Below are positions 8,168 through 16,920 of a DNA stretch of 64,000 nucleotides, in pieces; position 1 is the first letter of the stretch, and the number at the start of each line of letters is the position of its first letter. The stretch comes from CAZJYI01 sp964550025. Its GTDB lineage: Bacteria; Verrucomicrobiota; Kiritimatiellia; UBA8416; CAYOBW01. The stretch spans positions 15,298 to 79,297 of the forward strand of contig CAZJYI010000037.1 of the NCBI GenBank assembly GCA_964550025.1, read 5' to 3'. The notes beneath the pieces were generated by a model. It was not told the origin of the DNA. It ran no database searches and saw only the letters and a program-made list of their open reading frames with translations. Made by a program: the position numbers and the translations under genes.

Positions 8168-10695
8168 TGTATGCTACCCCCCTGCGTGAATTTCTTGTTG
8201 GCGCGCATGTAGGCGAAAGAGCCCAGCAACAGTGCGACGCCCACCACCATAAAAGCAATGACACGGTAGACGATCTCCATGTCCTGCAGGTCGTGCAGAA
8301 AGACCTTGCCGAGAACGATCGTGAAGAGAATGAGACCGATGTAGCGCAGAGGACGGACGTTTCGCCAGATGCCCCCTGTGATGTAGGCGATCGCGAAGAG
8401 CGCCCACAGCACGGAGATGCCGCCGTTCTGGAAATCGGGGAGCTTCCAGTGGAGCAGCGTGTTCAGCTCCAGGGACGCGTAGATAAAGAGCAACAGCAGG
8501 CCGCCGTAGCCGAACGCAGGCGCCAGTCGCCGGCGCTCCTCGCCGGCTCTCAGGAAGAGGGACCACACCGCGAACAGGACGGCGAGTATGGCGCCGAAGT
8601 CCAGGAAACGCATGCCGACGAAGAGCCCCCCGTAGGCCATGTCGTAGTAGAGACCTTCCTCGATATTCCACGCAAGCATGTCGAGCGCGAAGATCTTGAG
8701 AACGGCCATGCACACGAAGACGCACATCCCGATCAGCATGCCCTGCCCGGCGCCTTCGCCGGCGAGGCAACGCCATAGAAAATAGACGGCCATTCCGCAG
8801 CACAGCACCGTCAGGATTGGCAGTCGCAGCGGGTCGAAGTGAGCGAACATGGTGTTCAGTTCCAGGTAGAGGAACCCGAACAGGAACAGCACGCCGCACC
8901 AGTAGAGAACGTGCGTCGCAACCGAGGCCGGGACGACGGAGCGCGTATCGTTGCCCTCACCGATCTCGACGGCACGCTCAGGCCGCTGCCAGCGTTTGTG
9001 CAGGAAGAAGGCCGCGATGACCGAGGCAATCGATCCCCCGAACTTCCACAGGCGATCCACCATCACCGGCCAATACTCGGCCATGGGCGCATCGGCCCGT
9101 GGGGAAAACGTGTAATGGCTATGTGAGTCCAACGCCACGAGCCGGAAGAACACGAACAGGTACAGGCCGTGCGCGAGGTTCTCGAGGAAATGGCTGTTCA
9201 TGCGCCGTCCGAGCCAGAGGAACATAAACGCCATCAGTGCGAAGCTGAGCGTCAGCGTCTCCTTCTCGAACACGATCGGCAGCGTGAGCACGGTGTAGAG
9301 TCCAGCCAGCGCGAGCAGGGCCGTCAGCAGTACGCGGTCGATCAGCTTGCGCCGCAGGAACAGCACGACGTGCGCCACGTAGAACGCCGCGAGCATCACG
9401 GTCAGGATAGCCGGGTACGGACGACCAAGTGTGTCTGCAATCCGGCCGTAGACTATGATGCCGTAGGCAAGGCTGTTGATCACCATGTGAACAACCTCGA
9501 GCACGGTGGACTGCCGCCCGCGCACCAGGCTCTGGATGATGATGACCAGTGAGTGCACCACGAACAGGGCGGAGATCAGGCTGACGCAGAGAACGAACTT
9601 CTCATCGTCATAGTGCTCCGCAAGCGAGACGATCACCAGTCCATATGTGAACAGCAGCGCCAGGAAGTTCATGATGCGCCAGCGCCTGTAGATGGCAACC
9701 CCGAGTATCCCCAGGCTCAGAATAAGCATGTAGGTATAGAGTGCGCCCAGGTTGCCCGAACCCGTGCTGAGCAGCACGGGCGTCAGGTAGCCGCCCACGA
9801 TGCCGAAAATACCGACGAGCATCGAATCCGACCGTACCGCCAGGAAGCCGGCGGCCGCGGTGACAAGAATCATCAGGGCATAGGCCCCCGTCAGAGGCAC
9901 GATGTCATACCAGACGCTGCCGGCATAGACGCCGAAATAGAGTGTCACAATGCCGCCGCCCATGAACCCCTGGCCCAGGAGGTTGTAGGTCTTGCTCCTG
10001 CTGAGCCGAGTGCCGCCGAGAACCATGCCGATGCCTGCCAGCATGGCCATGCCAGTGCGCGCTTCCTCGCCCAGATATCCCCTCTCGATCGACAGTTTGA
10101 GGCCGAAAACGATGCCCAGAACGAAGACGACGATTCCCACGCGCATCATCCAGGTCGTCGCGATGGCATACTCGGCCGTAACGCCTTCTGGGCGGTACTT
10201 GTCGTTCACCAGAAGCCAGTTCCATCCCTCGCGCAGGACATCGCCCACGGCTTTGCCGATGCGGGACGGCTCGCGGGGTTCCGAAACGGCTGCCGCCGGA
10301 CGCACGGGCTTCGGTGCCGGCACGCGGCGCTTCGGCGGCAACGGCGGCGGGGCGGCAACGGCATCCTTGGCTGCCGATGGCTCCGATTTGACGAGGACGT
10401 GTTCCTGCTCGGCAGGCTGCGGCTCGGGAGGCGCCGCTTCCGCCGGTGGAGTCTCCGCGGCGACGGCAGGGGCGGGAGCGGGGGCACGCTCCGCTTCGGC
10501 GGGGGCCTCGGGAGCTCCGGAGAGGCCCTCGATGGCTTTGCGCAGACCCACCATGTTGGTGTTCGTGCGTTCCTGCCTGCGCGAGAGATCGTCGATCCGA
10601 TTGCGGAGGCCGAGGACGAGAAAGAGGGTGATGATCGGCGCGATCAGAATCCCGACGGCGGTCAGGATCATGAGCAGGGCGGCCAGGGCTTCCAT
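8164..10695 (-). CDS. DUF2339 polytopic membrane protein
   Basis: The 843-aa protein has an N-terminal TM helix (about 5-28), then a Pro/Ala-rich low-complexity linker (about 60-140), then roughly 20 predicted transmembrane segments through the C-terminus. Local motifs such as FMGGGIVTLYFGVYAG and GGYLTPVLLS are characteristic of DUF2339 proteins. The start has an AGGAG five bases upstream. It is translationally coupled to the DUF3999 gene. Upstream it is separated from the alpha/beta hydrolase gene by a CAGATTT-type repeat tract. The function is unknown; in other bacteria the pair is linked to envelope homeostasis. Confidence 0.88.
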   Translation of the reverse strand: MEALAALLMILTAVGILIAPIITLFLVLGLRNRIDDLSRRQERTNTNMVGLRKAIEGLSGAPEAPAEAERAPAPAPAVAAETPPAEAAPPEPQPAEQEHVLVKSEPSAAKDAVAAPPPLPPKRRVPAPKPVRPAAAVSEPREPSRIGKAVGDVLREGWNWLLVNDKYRPEGVTAEYAIATTWMMRVGIVVFVLGIVFGLKLSIERGYLGEEARTGMAMLAGIGMVLGGTRLSRSKTYNLLGQGFMGGGIVTLYFGVYAGSVWYDIVPLTGAYALMILVTAAAGFLAVRSDSMLVGIFGIVGGYLTPVLLSTGSGNLGALYTYMLILSLGILGVAIYRRWRIMNFLALLFTYGLVIVSLAEHYDDEKFVLCVSLISALFVVHSLVIIIQSLVRGRQSTVLEVVHMVINSLAYGIIVYGRIADTLGRPYPAILTVMLAAFYVAHVVLFLRRKLIDRVLLTALLALAGLYTVLTLPIVFEKETLTLSFALMAFMFLWLGRRMNSHFLENLAHGLYLFVFFRLVALDSHSHYTFSPRADAPMAEYWPVMVDRLWKFGGSIASVIAAFFLHKRWQRPERAVEIGEGNDTRSVVPASVATHVLYWCGVLFLFGFLYLELNTMFAHFDPLRLPILTVLCCGMAVYFLWRCLAGEGAGQGMLIGMCVFVCMAVLKIFALDMLAWNIEEGLYYDMAYGGLFVGMRFLDFGAILAVLFAVWSLFLRAGEERRRLAPAFGYGGLLLLFIYASLELNTLLHWKLPDFQNGGISVLWALFAIAYITGGIWRNVRPLRYIGLILFTIVLGKVFLHDLQDMEIVYRVIAFMVVGVALLLGSFAYMRANKKFTQGGSIQ

Positions 10696-10704
10696 GGTGA
10701 CTCC

Positions 10705-10865
10705 TAGTTCAGATTGAGGATTTCAGATTGTCAGATGTCACATTTCAAATCTCAGATTTCAGATCTCAGATTTCAGATCTCAGATTTCGGATTTTGGTTT
10801 TTGGATTTCAGAGCGCAGATTGTTGGCTTTCAGATCGTAGAGTTTTGAGATTTGAGATTTGAGAT
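10705..10865. repeat. CAGATTTCAGATCT-type simple repeat tract
   Basis: An AT-rich array of TCAGATTT/CTCAGATTTCAGAT units (14-bp period at about 10755-10797) fills the gap between the DUF2339 and hydrolase genes and runs into the last codons of the hydrolase. A related tract is at 49147-49215 between amt and glnK. Confidence 0.75.
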
Positions 10866-11732
10866 CTGCCCTTCAGGCTTCAGATCCAGGACAAACTCCC
10901 TGAACACCTTCTGGTATTCCGTATCAATATCCAATCCCCCGTCGTTATGCCCCCCCACAATCTCCGAAAAGCACTTGGGTTCTCTGGCAGCTTCGAAGAG
11001 TTTCCGTCCGTGCTCGTAGGGAATAGTGTGATCGGCCTTGCCGTGCGCGATCAACACGGGACATGTAATCTGCCGCACGCACGCCAGGTTGTCGTACTTG
11101 AAACTGCAGACGATCCTGACGGGCAGGTACGGGAACATGATGGCCGCCATGTCGGGCGCCGAAGTGAAGGAGGATTCCAGCACGAGTGCGGCCGGCGCAA
11201 CCTGCGTTGCCAGCCAGGCGGCCACACCGCCGCCGAGTGACCGGCCGAACAGCACAATCCGGTCAGGCTCAATGCCGCGCGCCTTCACCAGGTGATCCCA
11301 GGCGGCGCGAACGTCGCCATACGTGCCTTCTTCCGTCGGTTTACCGCTGCTTTTTCCATACCCGCGGTAGTCGAAGATGAGAACGTCGAGCCCCATCTTG
11401 TGAAAAGTCTCGATGGACATCAGGCGGTCGCCGATGTCCCCCGCGTTTCCGTGGCAGAAAAGGAGCGTCATGCCGCAACGGTTGTCGGCAGCGGCCGGCA
11501 CGAACCAGGCCGCGACGTGGTCGTTCTCGCCGACGGGCAGCATAAGCTCCTCGAACGCCAGCCCGACGGCCGTGGGAGTCAGCTCAACATGGCGGTCAGG
11601 CACGAAGACATATCTCGACTGTTGGAAGTAGACCAGCAGCGCAATTCCCACGTAGGCGATCACGGCAATCCGCAGCACAGACCAGAGAACGGATGTCGGC
11701 ATATTACCCTTGTCTCCCTTGCTATCACTCAT
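10830..11732 (-). CDS. Membrane-anchored alpha/beta hydrolase (BEM46/YfhR-like)
   Basis: About 300 residues: an N-terminal membrane anchor (SVLRIAVIAYVGIALLVYFQ), an oxyanion-region FCHGNAG, the nucleophile elbow GRSLGGG, an acid in 'LIAHGKADHTIPYEHG' and the histidine in VGGHNDGG. These are the hallmarks of BEM46-like serine hydrolases, whose substrates are mostly unknown. I chose the ATG at 11732, which overlaps the preceding GDYXXLXY stop by eight bases. The ATG at 11702 (MPTSVLW...) with AAGGG upstream is a good alternative. The last dozen codons (GQISNLKSQNSTI) are encoded by the CAGATTT-type repeat, so the natural C-terminus has probably been extended by repeat insertion. Confidence 0.82.
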   Translation of the reverse strand: MSDSKGDKGNMPTSVLWSVLRIAVIAYVGIALLVYFQQSRYVFVPDRHVELTPTAVGLAFEELMLPVGENDHVAAWFVPAAADNRCGMTLLFCHGNAGDIGDRLMSIETFHKMGLDVLIFDYRGYGKSSGKPTEEGTYGDVRAAWDHLVKARGIEPDRIVLFGRSLGGGVAAWLATQVAPAALVLESSFTSAPDMAAIMFPYLPVRIVCSFKYDNLACVRQITCPVLIAHGKADHTIPYEHGRKLFEAAREPKCFSEIVGGHNDGGLDIDTEYQKVFREFVLDLKPEGQISNLKSQNSTI

Positions 11733-12285
11733 CGGCCAGAAAGTCCGCGATTGATTTGCCGCCAACGTGGAGCTCCTCGATGACCGCGAAGCCGGACTTC
11801 ACGCGCACGGCGATGTACGCGTCGTGCTGTTCCCGGCGCGAGTGCTCCCTGTAGGCAGTTTCGGCGCGCGGGGCAAGCTCCTCGTTCATGTAGTAGCGGT
11901 CAAAGGGCATTTTGACTCTGATCGTCTGGCCCGCCGCGGCTCTGCCGCGGGCTCTCACGGTGATGTAGCCGTCCCCCTCGGGGCGACTGGTGGTGATTCC
12001 GCCGATGCGGGCAAAGCCGTCCTCGTCCTCCTCGAGGACGGCGTAGACCTTCTGGTGTCTCTCGCACGAGTCACCCGCCATGACCGGTCCGGATTCCTCG
12101 GCGGCGCGCACGGAAACGTAGCGGCCGCGAAAAGCATCGTAGGGGTCCACGGGCCGCGTTCTGAACCGAAACACCTTTCCGGTGCGCAGGGCCGTTTCGC
12201 GTTTGGCTATCATCGAAAGCGGCACGCCGAGCTGCGCCAGCGCCAGAACCAGCATGCCGCCCAGTGCAATGGATCTCGTATTCAT
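11725..12285 (-). CDS. GDYXXLXY domain-containing protein
   Basis: The 186-aa protein has one N-terminal signal or anchor segment (about 5-25), then the family's P-x-D-x-x-RG-x-Y-V region, here VDPYDAFRGRYVSV (the 'GDYxxLxY' position reads RGRYVSV). The family usually follows a DUF2157/DUF4401 membrane protein, exactly as here: the DUF2157 stop is four bases upstream of this start. Its own stop overlaps the start of the hydrolase gene. It is probably an exported accessory subunit of the DUF2157 protein. The molecular role is unknown. Confidence 0.82.
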   Translation of the reverse strand: MNTRSIALGGMLVLALAQLGVPLSMIAKRETALRTGKVFRFRTRPVDPYDAFRGRYVSVRAAEESGPVMAGDSCERHQKVYAVLEEDEDGFARIGGITTSRPEGDGYITVRARGRAAAGQTIRVKMPFDRYYMNEELAPRAETAYREHSRREQHDAYIAVRVKSGFAVIEELHVGGKSIADFLADE

Positions 12286-12289
12286 GTGA

Positions 12290-13618
12290 CTACTGCTCCA
12301 GTTGGGGGCGCGGCTTCCCGCGCTTGATGAGAATGAGGTTCGTTACAAGGAAACCGATACCGATCAGGATGAAGGCCACGCCACGCGCAATCAGCCCAAG
12401 ATCGCTGTCGAAGAAACGCGCGACGATGAGAACTGTGAGGATCACCATGCCGCCGTTGACTATGCCAATCGCGCTCTCACGCACCCCCCATATGATGGTG
12501 CCGACACCCAGCGCAAACATGTACGCGTTGAAGATCAGGAGGCAGACGTGTTCATCGACTTCGAGAGCGGCCAGCGTATAGCCCAGAACGGCCACAACCG
12601 GCATCACGCCGTAGAGGATGCGCCACGCGTGCCCGCGTCGGACGGACATGGCCAGCAGGGCAGCACAGGCAAACGGCAGCCCCGCGACCAGCAGGTAGTC
12701 CGTCCACGCCGCCAGTTCGAAATACCCGTAACGGTAGCGGTAGTGGCTCCAGCCGATATTGTCCCAGGGCCATTCGTAGGTGAAGATGAACGTCAGCACG
12801 ACGATCCCCCCCAGGCCCACCACCTGCAGCGGTTTCTGAAAAACGGAAGGGCTCTCGTCGAACCAGTAGCTCCCCGCCAGGTACATCACCGCGAAGAGCG
12901 CGCTGTACACAACAATCCAGAGACCGGGCACCACCTTCTCCAGGACGATTCCCGTGGCCACGCAGAGGCAGAAGGCGAGGCCCCATCCCAAGACGCTCGA
13001 GCGTACCGAACAGGGGTTCTTGCGGTACTCGATCACCACGTGCGGCGCAACCAGGGCCAGGAGGGGCCAGAAGGCCAGGGCATGCCCGGCCACCGACTGC
13101 GAGTAGCCGGCCCAGGCCGTGATCCCCGCCAGGTAGATGAGACAGGGCGCCGTTGCCCTGAGCAGGTAGATGAGCGGTGCGATCAGCAGCATCCAGGTCA
13201 TCATGAACGCACCCGGATCGCCCGGGATGTGATAGGTCTGCCCGATCAGCGAAATGCTCGCGCCCACCGCCAGCGTCAGGAAAATCGATATGCTCTCGCG
13301 CCACGCGATCGACTGCTTCCCGGCGTAGACCCCGTAGACCGCAAGCGCCTGCGTCGCGAGGAGCGGCGCCAGGGCCAGAACGGTCCTCATCGCGCGGGAC
13401 AACTGCGACCAGTTGTGTGCCAGCAACAGGATCACGCCCGACCCGATCAGCAGCGCGCCGAGGATACTGCAGACCGTCAACGCGATCCTGCGCCCCGAGC
13501 GTTTTTCCACCGCCCCATAGTGTTCCCGAATCCGGTCGGCAGCGTCGGCCGGCAGGACGTTGTCTGCGACCAGTAGCGGCAATTCGCCGTATAGCCATTG
13601 TATGTGCTTCTTACTCAT
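12290..13618 (-). CDS. DUF2157 polytopic membrane protein
   Basis: The 442-aa protein has a short cytoplasmic helical N-terminus (MSKKHIQWLYGELPLLVADN) followed by about 12 hydrophobic segments beginning with ILGALLIGSGVILLLAHNW, the diagnostic opening of DUF2157. It is the first gene of the minus-strand run DUF2157, GDYXXLXY, hydrolase, DUF2339, DUF3999. There is no clear Shine-Dalgarno before the ATG, so the start rests on family length. A 75-bp hairpin repeat array lies immediately upstream, where the promoter must also lie. Confidence 0.82.
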   Translation of the reverse strand: MSKKHIQWLYGELPLLVADNVLPADAADRIREHYGAVEKRSGRRIALTVCSILGALLIGSGVILLLAHNWSQLSRAMRTVLALAPLLATQALAVYGVYAGKQSIAWRESISIFLTLAVGASISLIGQTYHIPGDPGAFMMTWMLLIAPLIYLLRATAPCLIYLAGITAWAGYSQSVAGHALAFWPLLALVAPHVVIEYRKNPCSVRSSVLGWGLAFCLCVATGIVLEKVVPGLWIVVYSALFAVMYLAGSYWFDESPSVFQKPLQVVGLGGIVVLTFIFTYEWPWDNIGWSHYRYRYGYFELAAWTDYLLVAGLPFACAALLAMSVRRGHAWRILYGVMPVVAVLGYTLAALEVDEHVCLLIFNAYMFALGVGTIIWGVRESAIGIVNGGMVILTVLIVARFFDSDLGLIARGVAFILIGIGFLVTNLILIKRGKPRPQLEQ

Positions 13619-14012
13619 AGGTTGCGTTGTCCCAAGCTGTCTTCTGTCGGGCTTTCAGCCCTTGTCGGTTTACCGCATGACGTGTTCCCAGGGCTGTCGC
13701 CCTGGGCTGGTATCTGGCGGGCCTTCGGCCCTTGTTGACTGCCGTGCGAGCTGTCTCTGTTCCCAGGGCTGTCGCCCTGGGCTGGTATCTGGCGGGCCTT
13801 CGGCCCTTGTTGACTGCCGTGCGAGCTGTCTCTGTTCCCAGGGCTGTCGCCCTGGGCTGGTATCTGGCGGGCCTTCGGCCCTCGGGTGTGTGATCGGCGG
13901 CCCCAAGGGCCGAAGGCCCGGCACAGGCCAGCCCAGCCCGCAGGGCTGGGGTTAGGCGCATTCGCACCTCTCCGAGGGCTGAAAGCCCGGCACAGATCAT
14001 AGTCCGATTCCA
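13619..14012. repeat. Hairpin-repeat region with a 75-bp unit in three tandem copies
   Basis: Units begin at 13683, 13758 and 13833, with an exact 75-bp period; the third is cut at about 13882. Each unit contains two hairpins: CAGGGCTGTCGCCCTG and GGGCCTTCGGCCC, the latter a UUCG-loop stem. Flanking single hairpins (GGGCTTTCAGCCC near 13649; GGGCTGAAAGCCC near 13976) belong to the same wider family, with relatives at 24712-24916. No gene is supported here despite open frames on both strands. Confidence 0.85.
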
Positions 14013-16919
14013 CTATTTCTGTCCTCCACGACGCACGATGGGGAAGATGATGTCCATCTTCGTCCCCTCCGGACCCTTCTCGTATCGAAACACGCGCCAG
14101 AGAAACGAGAACTTGCGGAATCCGTCGGGGCGGCTGTCGTACGTGATCCCCGGCATATCGACGCTGACCCTGCCGTTCAGCTTCTCGCGATGCCACAGGC
14201 GCCAGAGCACGCGGCTGCGGGAGTAGTCATTCAGCTCTCCCGAGTCGGGCAGGCGGTCGACCTCGCGCTTGTAGTCGGCGAGGAGCAGCAGGAGGGATCC
14301 CTTCTTGCGAACCCGTTCCGTACTCGGAGTCTCTCGGTTCTCGTAACTCCAGAGCGGCCACACTCCGTTGGAGCGCACGTGGGTGCGAACCAGCCGCTGC
14401 GTCTCTGTCCTGCGATCCTGCTTCGGGGCCCATTCGGGCAGGACGCGCATTTCGTTGCGGCAGTGGCCGACCAGAAACGCACGGAAGGAGGTCCCGAAGG
14501 TCGCCCACTTCCGGCCTGGCGGGACCTCGCTATCCAGCGGTCCCTGGTTGCGATAGCTGTAGAACGGGAAGAGACTGGCTTCGCCCTCTCCGTCCCGAAA
14601 ACTGTAGGATCCCCAGAGCGTGCGCCCACGCGTCCGTCCCGTCTGCACCTCGTGGCGGTGCGAATAGACGGGAAAGAGCCAGCTTCCCGTTTCCGTACCG
14701 GTTCTCAGACCGCAGAGCGGCGTCGCGGGGTAGAAGTACCCCTCCCCGTCCCGGGCTCTTTTCCACCCGAACAACGGCGTCAGGAAGCGCTCCCTACCCT
14801 CGTAGTAGTAGACCGGCAGGAGGTGACCTTCGTCGTGCTCCGGTCCCCTGCCCCACTCCTGGTGAAAGAGGCCCAGCGCGCCGAAGAGGTGCTTCTCTTT
14901 GCCGTCCTCCGCGTAGGCGGAAAGCAGTGCCGGGATGGCCTGCCACTCGGCGCCTTCCCAATGGCACTTCGCGTAGACCGGGGAAGTGAAGCTCCCCGTT
15001 TTGCGGTTCCAACCGCACAGGGGCAGTATGTGCTGCGAGCCGGCGTCCTCCCCCCAACTCAGATGCGCCATGCAGCCCAGGAGCCACAGGTCGCTTCTGC
15101 GATCATCCTCGGCCAGCCACGAGAGAGCGGGCGGAATCAGCGTGACCTTGCGGTTGCCAGGCGCACGCCACGTTGCCGCCGCCGCCGAGATGAAGGTGTC
15201 ATCGCGAGGGTCCGAGTAAAAGAGCGGCAGGACATGTCGTGAGCCCCGCGCTTCCCCCCAGCTCAGGTGGGCCAACCCGCCCAGCGCCCACAGGTCGCTG
15301 CGGTTCTGATCCTCCGACAGCCACGAGAGCAGCGGCGGAACCAGGGTTGTCTCGCCCCGGTCGTTTCGCCAGCGTGCCGCCAGCGGAGAAACGAGCGTGC
15401 GCTCCCATCCATTCCAGTAGTAGAGCGGCAGGACGTGGTGCGTGGCGCCTTCGCCATCCCACTTTGCGTGCATGAGCGGCGCCATTATCCACAGGTTGCC
15501 CCGGTCTTCCTGCCGGCTGCCGCCCGAGAGCAGCGGGTAGATCAGCCACCGGTTCCCGGCGCTGTCCGTTTCGTACCCGCCGAGGAGCGTGGCCAGCAGG
15601 TCGCCCTGGGCCGACTTCTCACGATAGTACAGCGGAAAGAGCGCGTCCCAGGACGTGTCGGCGGCTTTGTTCCGCCCCATCGAGTAGACCGGGGTGATGA
15701 GTTTCTCGCGCTCGCCCCACTCGGAGTGGTAGGAGAGCGGTGGGAGCAGTTCCCAGCCGGAACCGTCGCTTCTGCGACAGCTTGACCACGGCAACGACAG
15801 CAGCAGGGACTGCTCCTCGTCTTCAGAGCGGTAGTAGAGCGGCAGCACGTGGTGCGAGCGTTCGCGTTCGGCCCAACTCACGTGCGCCATCGGGCCAAGG
15901 AGCCAGTACTCCCCTTCCGCTGCCGCTCGCCGTCCCTTCGATAGTAGCGGCAGTACCAGCCACGACCTCTCTTCGGGGGTGCGGGTGTACCCGCCAAGCA
16001 ACGTGGTCACGAACGACTCGTCCGCGTCGCGCCGCGAGTAGTACAGCGGCAGCAGAAGCTCCCACGAGCTGTCGCGCAGCCGGTTTTCTCCCCGGGAGTA
16101 CAGCGGGGTCACGGTGGTCGAGCGATTGCGGTCAGAGAGCGCGTAATACAGGAGGGGCACGAGCGTCCACTCCTCGCCCACCTCGGTTTCTCCGTGGGAA
16201 TACGGGAACGAGAAGAAGGCGCTGCCGTTCGGGTCGCGCTCGTAGCCGAACAGCGGGAGCAGCATCTGACCCTCCCGTTGCGCGGCAAGATCCTGCCAGA
16301 CGCGGCCGAAGGGCCACAGGAAGAACTTGCTGCGGCATTCGCCCTCCGCGTAGCCGCCGTAGATCGGCCATACGCGCCCCCCTCTGTGGCCGGGTGAATC
16401 GACCCGGTGGATGAAGGGCCACAGGACGTGGGCTTCGTATCCACCCTCGCTGGAGCTCCTGTACGACCACAGCGGAATCAGGCTGTCGGACCCGCCGCGC
16501 TCGCCAAAGGGCTCCCCGCGGTGCCAGTAGAATGGAAAGAGCGTGCGGTAGTCCTCGCCCCAGAAGAAGGGAAATACGTAGTGCTCGTCGTCCTGGTTGT
16601 CAAAGCAGGCGAAAGGCCACAGGAAGTTGTACACCTGCTCTTCTTCGTTCAGCCCGTAGATCGACATAAAAGGCCGCAAGGCAAAGTGGTCTTCGGTCTT
16701 CTCGCCAATGGGCCACAACACCGACAGAGCCGGGTCGCGATAGTACAGCAGCGGCCACAGGTTGACGCGATCCTCGGCAGGCCCCTGGCGCACCTCGTAT
16801 TCACCCGTGTAGAACGGCGTGCCTTTCATGGCCCGCGTCGCACAGCCGCTGAACAGGACGGCCGTGGCGAGAAGCAGTCCGCCACCCGCAGCGCGGAGCA
16901 CAATTCGTATGGGCTTCAT
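14013..16919 (-). CDS. Large repetitive lipoprotein (LPLYY/FPFY repeats)
   Basis: The 968-aa protein opens with a lipoprotein signal (MKPIRIVLRAAGG...LFSGC, lipidation Cys about residue 25). The rest is built of some two dozen short degenerate repeats centred on aromatic strands: FLWPFAC, VFPFFWG, LFPFYWH, VLPLYYR, LLPLYYS, HHVLPLYYW, SRHVLPLFYS, SQHILPLCGW. These alternate with WLL.PLLS and 'DLW.LG..AHLSWGE' segments. The pattern suggests a long beta-solenoid or propeller-like surface protein anchored in the outer membrane (inference). I placed the start at 16919, with AGGAG seven bases upstream, rather than 16985, because it yields the lipoprotein signal and sits directly after the stop of the upstream acyltransferase gene. 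The family is not recognised. Confidence 0.78.
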   Translation of the reverse strand: MKPIRIVLRAAGGGLLLATAVLFSGCATRAMKGTPFYTGEYEVRQGPAEDRVNLWPLLYYRDPALSVLWPIGEKTEDHFALRPFMSIYGLNEEEQVYNFLWPFACFDNQDDEHYVFPFFWGEDYRTLFPFYWHRGEPFGERGGSDSLIPLWSYRSSSEGGYEAHVLWPFIHRVDSPGHRGGRVWPIYGGYAEGECRSKFFLWPFGRVWQDLAAQREGQMLLPLFGYERDPNGSAFFSFPYSHGETEVGEEWTLVPLLYYALSDRNRSTTVTPLYSRGENRLRDSSWELLLPLYYSRRDADESFVTTLLGGYTRTPEERSWLVLPLLSKGRRAAAEGEYWLLGPMAHVSWAERERSHHVLPLYYRSEDEEQSLLLSLPWSSCRRSDGSGWELLPPLSYHSEWGEREKLITPVYSMGRNKAADTSWDALFPLYYREKSAQGDLLATLLGGYETDSAGNRWLIYPLLSGGSRQEDRGNLWIMAPLMHAKWDGEGATHHVLPLYYWNGWERTLVSPLAARWRNDRGETTLVPPLLSWLSEDQNRSDLWALGGLAHLSWGEARGSRHVLPLFYSDPRDDTFISAAAATWRAPGNRKVTLIPPALSWLAEDDRRSDLWLLGCMAHLSWGEDAGSQHILPLCGWNRKTGSFTSPVYAKCHWEGAEWQAIPALLSAYAEDGKEKHLFGALGLFHQEWGRGPEHDEGHLLPVYYYEGRERFLTPLFGWKRARDGEGYFYPATPLCGLRTGTETGSWLFPVYSHRHEVQTGRTRGRTLWGSYSFRDGEGEASLFPFYSYRNQGPLDSEVPPGRKWATFGTSFRAFLVGHCRNEMRVLPEWAPKQDRRTETQRLVRTHVRSNGVWPLWSYENRETPSTERVRKKGSLLLLLADYKREVDRLPDSGELNDYSRSRVLWRLWHREKLNGRVSVDMPGITYDSRPDGFRKFSFLWRVFRYEKGPEGTKMDIIFPIVRRGGQK

Positions 16920-16920
16920 A

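Noticed and set aside
13683..13882. 75-bp repeats as a CRISPR array
   Set aside because: The unit is contiguous and nearly identical, with no unique spacers of constant length, and there are no cas genes nearby.
13560..14196. Small proteins encoded in the hairpin-repeat region on both strands
   Set aside because: The frames simply translate the 75-bp repeat (period 25 residues) and have no independent coding evidence.
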